Below, piece by piece: positions 62,709 through 64,000 of a stretch of 64,000 nucleotides of DNA (positions are counted from its first letter, which is position 1; the number at the start of each line of letters is the position of its first letter). The position numbers and the translations under genes were made by a program. The notes beneath the pieces were generated by a model that did not search any database, was not told the origin of the DNA, and was given only the letters and a program-made list of their open reading frames with translations. This DNA is from DAOUKH01 sp965261455 (GTDB lineage Bacteria > Chloroflexota > Dehalococcoidia > SHYB01). Where the stretch lies: assembly GCA_965261455.1 (NCBI GenBank), contig OZ253453.1, positions 2,356,001 through 2,420,000 on the forward strand. The letters run 5' to 3'.

Positions 62709-64000
62709 CTAGGCGTCGGGGGGCGGAGCGGCGGGGCCGTTACTGATAGGAAGCGTGAAGCGGAACGTCGCGCCCTCGCCGGGGTCGCTTTCGGCCTTAA
62801 TCGAGCCTCCTAGCGCCTGGATGGTGTGTTTCGCCAGCGCCAGGCCCAGCCCCGTGCCGCTGCTCGCCCGCGAGGTGTCCGCCTTGTAGAACCGCTCGAA
62901 GACGTGCGGCAGGTGCTCCGGCAAGATGCCGGCCCCCGAGTCGGTCACGGACACCTCGACGGCGTCCTCCGCCGCCCGCGCCCGCACCTTCACGATGCCG
63001 TCCGCCGGAGTGAACTTGAGTGCGTTGTCGAACAGGTTCTGCATCACGCCGTGCACCGCGTCCCGGTCGGCGATGACGTCCGGCAGGCCAGGGGGAAGCT
63101 CCACGTCGAGGTCGATCCGCTTGCTCGCCGCCCGCAACCGCACCCGGTCGGCGGCGGCCTCGACGAGGGCGGCGATGCTCATGGGCGCGGGGGCGAACTG
63201 CGCCTTGCCGGCCTCCAGCGTGGCGAGGTCGAGCAGCTCCTGCACCAGCGTCGTCATCTGGTCCACTTCGCCGTTGATGAGGCGGAGGAACTCGGCGGCG
63301 GCGGCCGGATCGTCCGAGGCCGCGGCCTGCAGCGTCTCCACCGACGCTTTGATCGACGCGAGGGGCGTGCGGAGCTCGTGGGAGACGTTGGCGACGAACT
63401 CACGGCGCACGCTTTCGAGCCGGCGAAGCTCGGAGAGGTCGCGCGCGATCACCAACACCGCCGCGCCGCCGCGCCGCTCCATCGGCGTCGCCGACACCTC
63501 CAGCAGCCGCAAGTCGTGGCCGTAGGAGATCTGCGCGGAACGGTGGCGCCCCTCCGCGAGGGCGGCGGTAACGAGGCTCGCCACCTCGTGGTCGCGGACC
63601 ACTTGCATCAGGCGTTGGCCGATCGCCTCGCTGGCGGACACGCCGAAGACCGCGAGGGCCGCCGGATTGGCGACGGCGACCGTCCCGGCCTCGTCCACCA
63701 TCAGCAGCGCGTCGGTCATGCCGTCGATCACCGCGCCGAAGGTGTCGCGCTCGTGGTAGCTCGTCTGAACCTGGTTTTCCAGCGCGGTCGCCATCTCGTT
63801 GATCGCGACGGCCAGCGGGTCCGCCTCGCTGATGTGCGGCGTCTCCGCCCGCTCATAGAGTTGCCCGGCGGCCAGACGTCGTGCCACGTCGGTAAACGCG
63901 CCGAGAGCCCGCTGCAAGTTCCCCGTGAAAAGTAGACTGAAGACGACGAGGGCGGCCAGGGCGGCCGCGCCGACGATGACGACCGGCCGCACCGCGCCCC
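62709..64000 (-). CDS. PhoR-like sensor histidine kinase, 5' end beyond window
   Basis: The visible 430 residues begin at a membrane segment (VVIVGAAALAALVVFSLLFT), followed by HAMP-like and PAS domains (GMTDALLMVDEAGTVAVANP), then the kinase core. The phosphorylated His is in NVSHELRTPLASIK. The ATP-binding N box NLFDNALKF, the G1 box DSGAGILPEH and the G2 box GTGLGLALAK follow. The frame is open at the window edge, so a first membrane helix and sensor region are probably missing. A response regulator is expected just beyond the edge. Confidence 0.92.
   Translation of the reverse strand, partial: GAVRPVVIVGAAALAALVVFSLLFTGNLQRALGAFTDVARRLAAGQLYERAETPHISEADPLAVAINEMATALENQVQTSYHERDTFGAVIDGMTDALLMVDEAGTVAVANPAALAVFGVSASEAIGQRLMQVVRDHEVASLVTAALAEGRHRSAQISYGHDLRLLEVSATPMERRGGAAVLVIARDLSELRRLESVRREFVANVSHELRTPLASIKASVETLQAAASDDPAAAAEFLRLINGEVDQMTTLVQELLDLATLEAGKAQFAPAPMSIAALVEAAADRVRLRAASKRIDLDVELPPGLPDVIADRDAVHGVMQNLFDNALKFTPADGIVKVRARAAEDAVEVSVTDSGAGILPEHLPHVFERFYKADTSRASSGTGLGLALAKHTIQALGGSIKAESDPGEGATFRFTLPISNGPAAPPPDA

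Overview
The window looks like a chromosomal segment of a high-GC, probably uncultured bacterium. The gene mix suggests a Chloroflexota lineage of the Dehalococcoidia/SAR202 kind: repeated acyl-CoA dehydrogenases, amidohydrolase-2 paralogues, GTG/TTG starts, a PPi-type phosphofructokinase, a decaprenyl-phosphate phosphoribosyltransferase-like UbiA protein and a branched-chain amino acid ABC operon. That assignment is an inference from gene content only; no rRNA is present.

Layout. Positions 1-36000 are mostly ordinary chromosome. They hold an MFS exporter (5' end off the window); an amidohydrolase plus two acyl-CoA dehydrogenases in one minus-strand operon; a housekeeping cluster yceD-rpmF-fabD-fabG-nusB-acpP behind a clear sigma-70-type promoter; mazG, a UbiA-family protein, tlyA, a Fic protein with an elaborate promoter, inositol monophosphatase, PPi-PFK, two NAD-dependent epimerase paralogues, a FAD dehydrogenase, a MaoC-like dehydratase, a VapBC module with an extra VapB, a complete Liv-type ABC transporter with two binding proteins, a cytochrome c lipoprotein, a methyltransferase and a threonine dehydratase.

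Positions about 36000-60100 are an accessory region: an orphan HicB flanked by direct repeats, an AT-rich DUF2806 gene beside a decayed tRNA-Ile copy, two repeat-rich lipoproteins (DUF4349/PKD and GLUG/ankyrin), a truncated large serine recombinase, and then a defence locus. The locus is a truncated C5 cytosine methyltransferase, a MIG-like mismatch glycosylase, two unrecognised proteins, and a very large DExH helicase with a DUF1998-like end. This order resembles Druantia type II. It is followed by a HEPN-type protein and an excisionase remnant. Next comes a second, separate candidate system: an AAA ATPase gene followed by a 1245-residue ATPase with an internal Mrr-like PD-(D/E)XK nuclease. 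This pair is bracketed by a perfect 30-bp direct repeat whose right copy runs into the 3' end of an intact tRNA-Ile(GAT). Many genes in this region carry frameshifts, whereas the rest of the window shows almost none, so the island is either decaying or its assembly is poor there.

Positions 60250-64000 return to ordinary chromosome: an acyl-CoA dehydrogenase, an MFS transporter and a PhoR-like histidine kinase cut by the window end.
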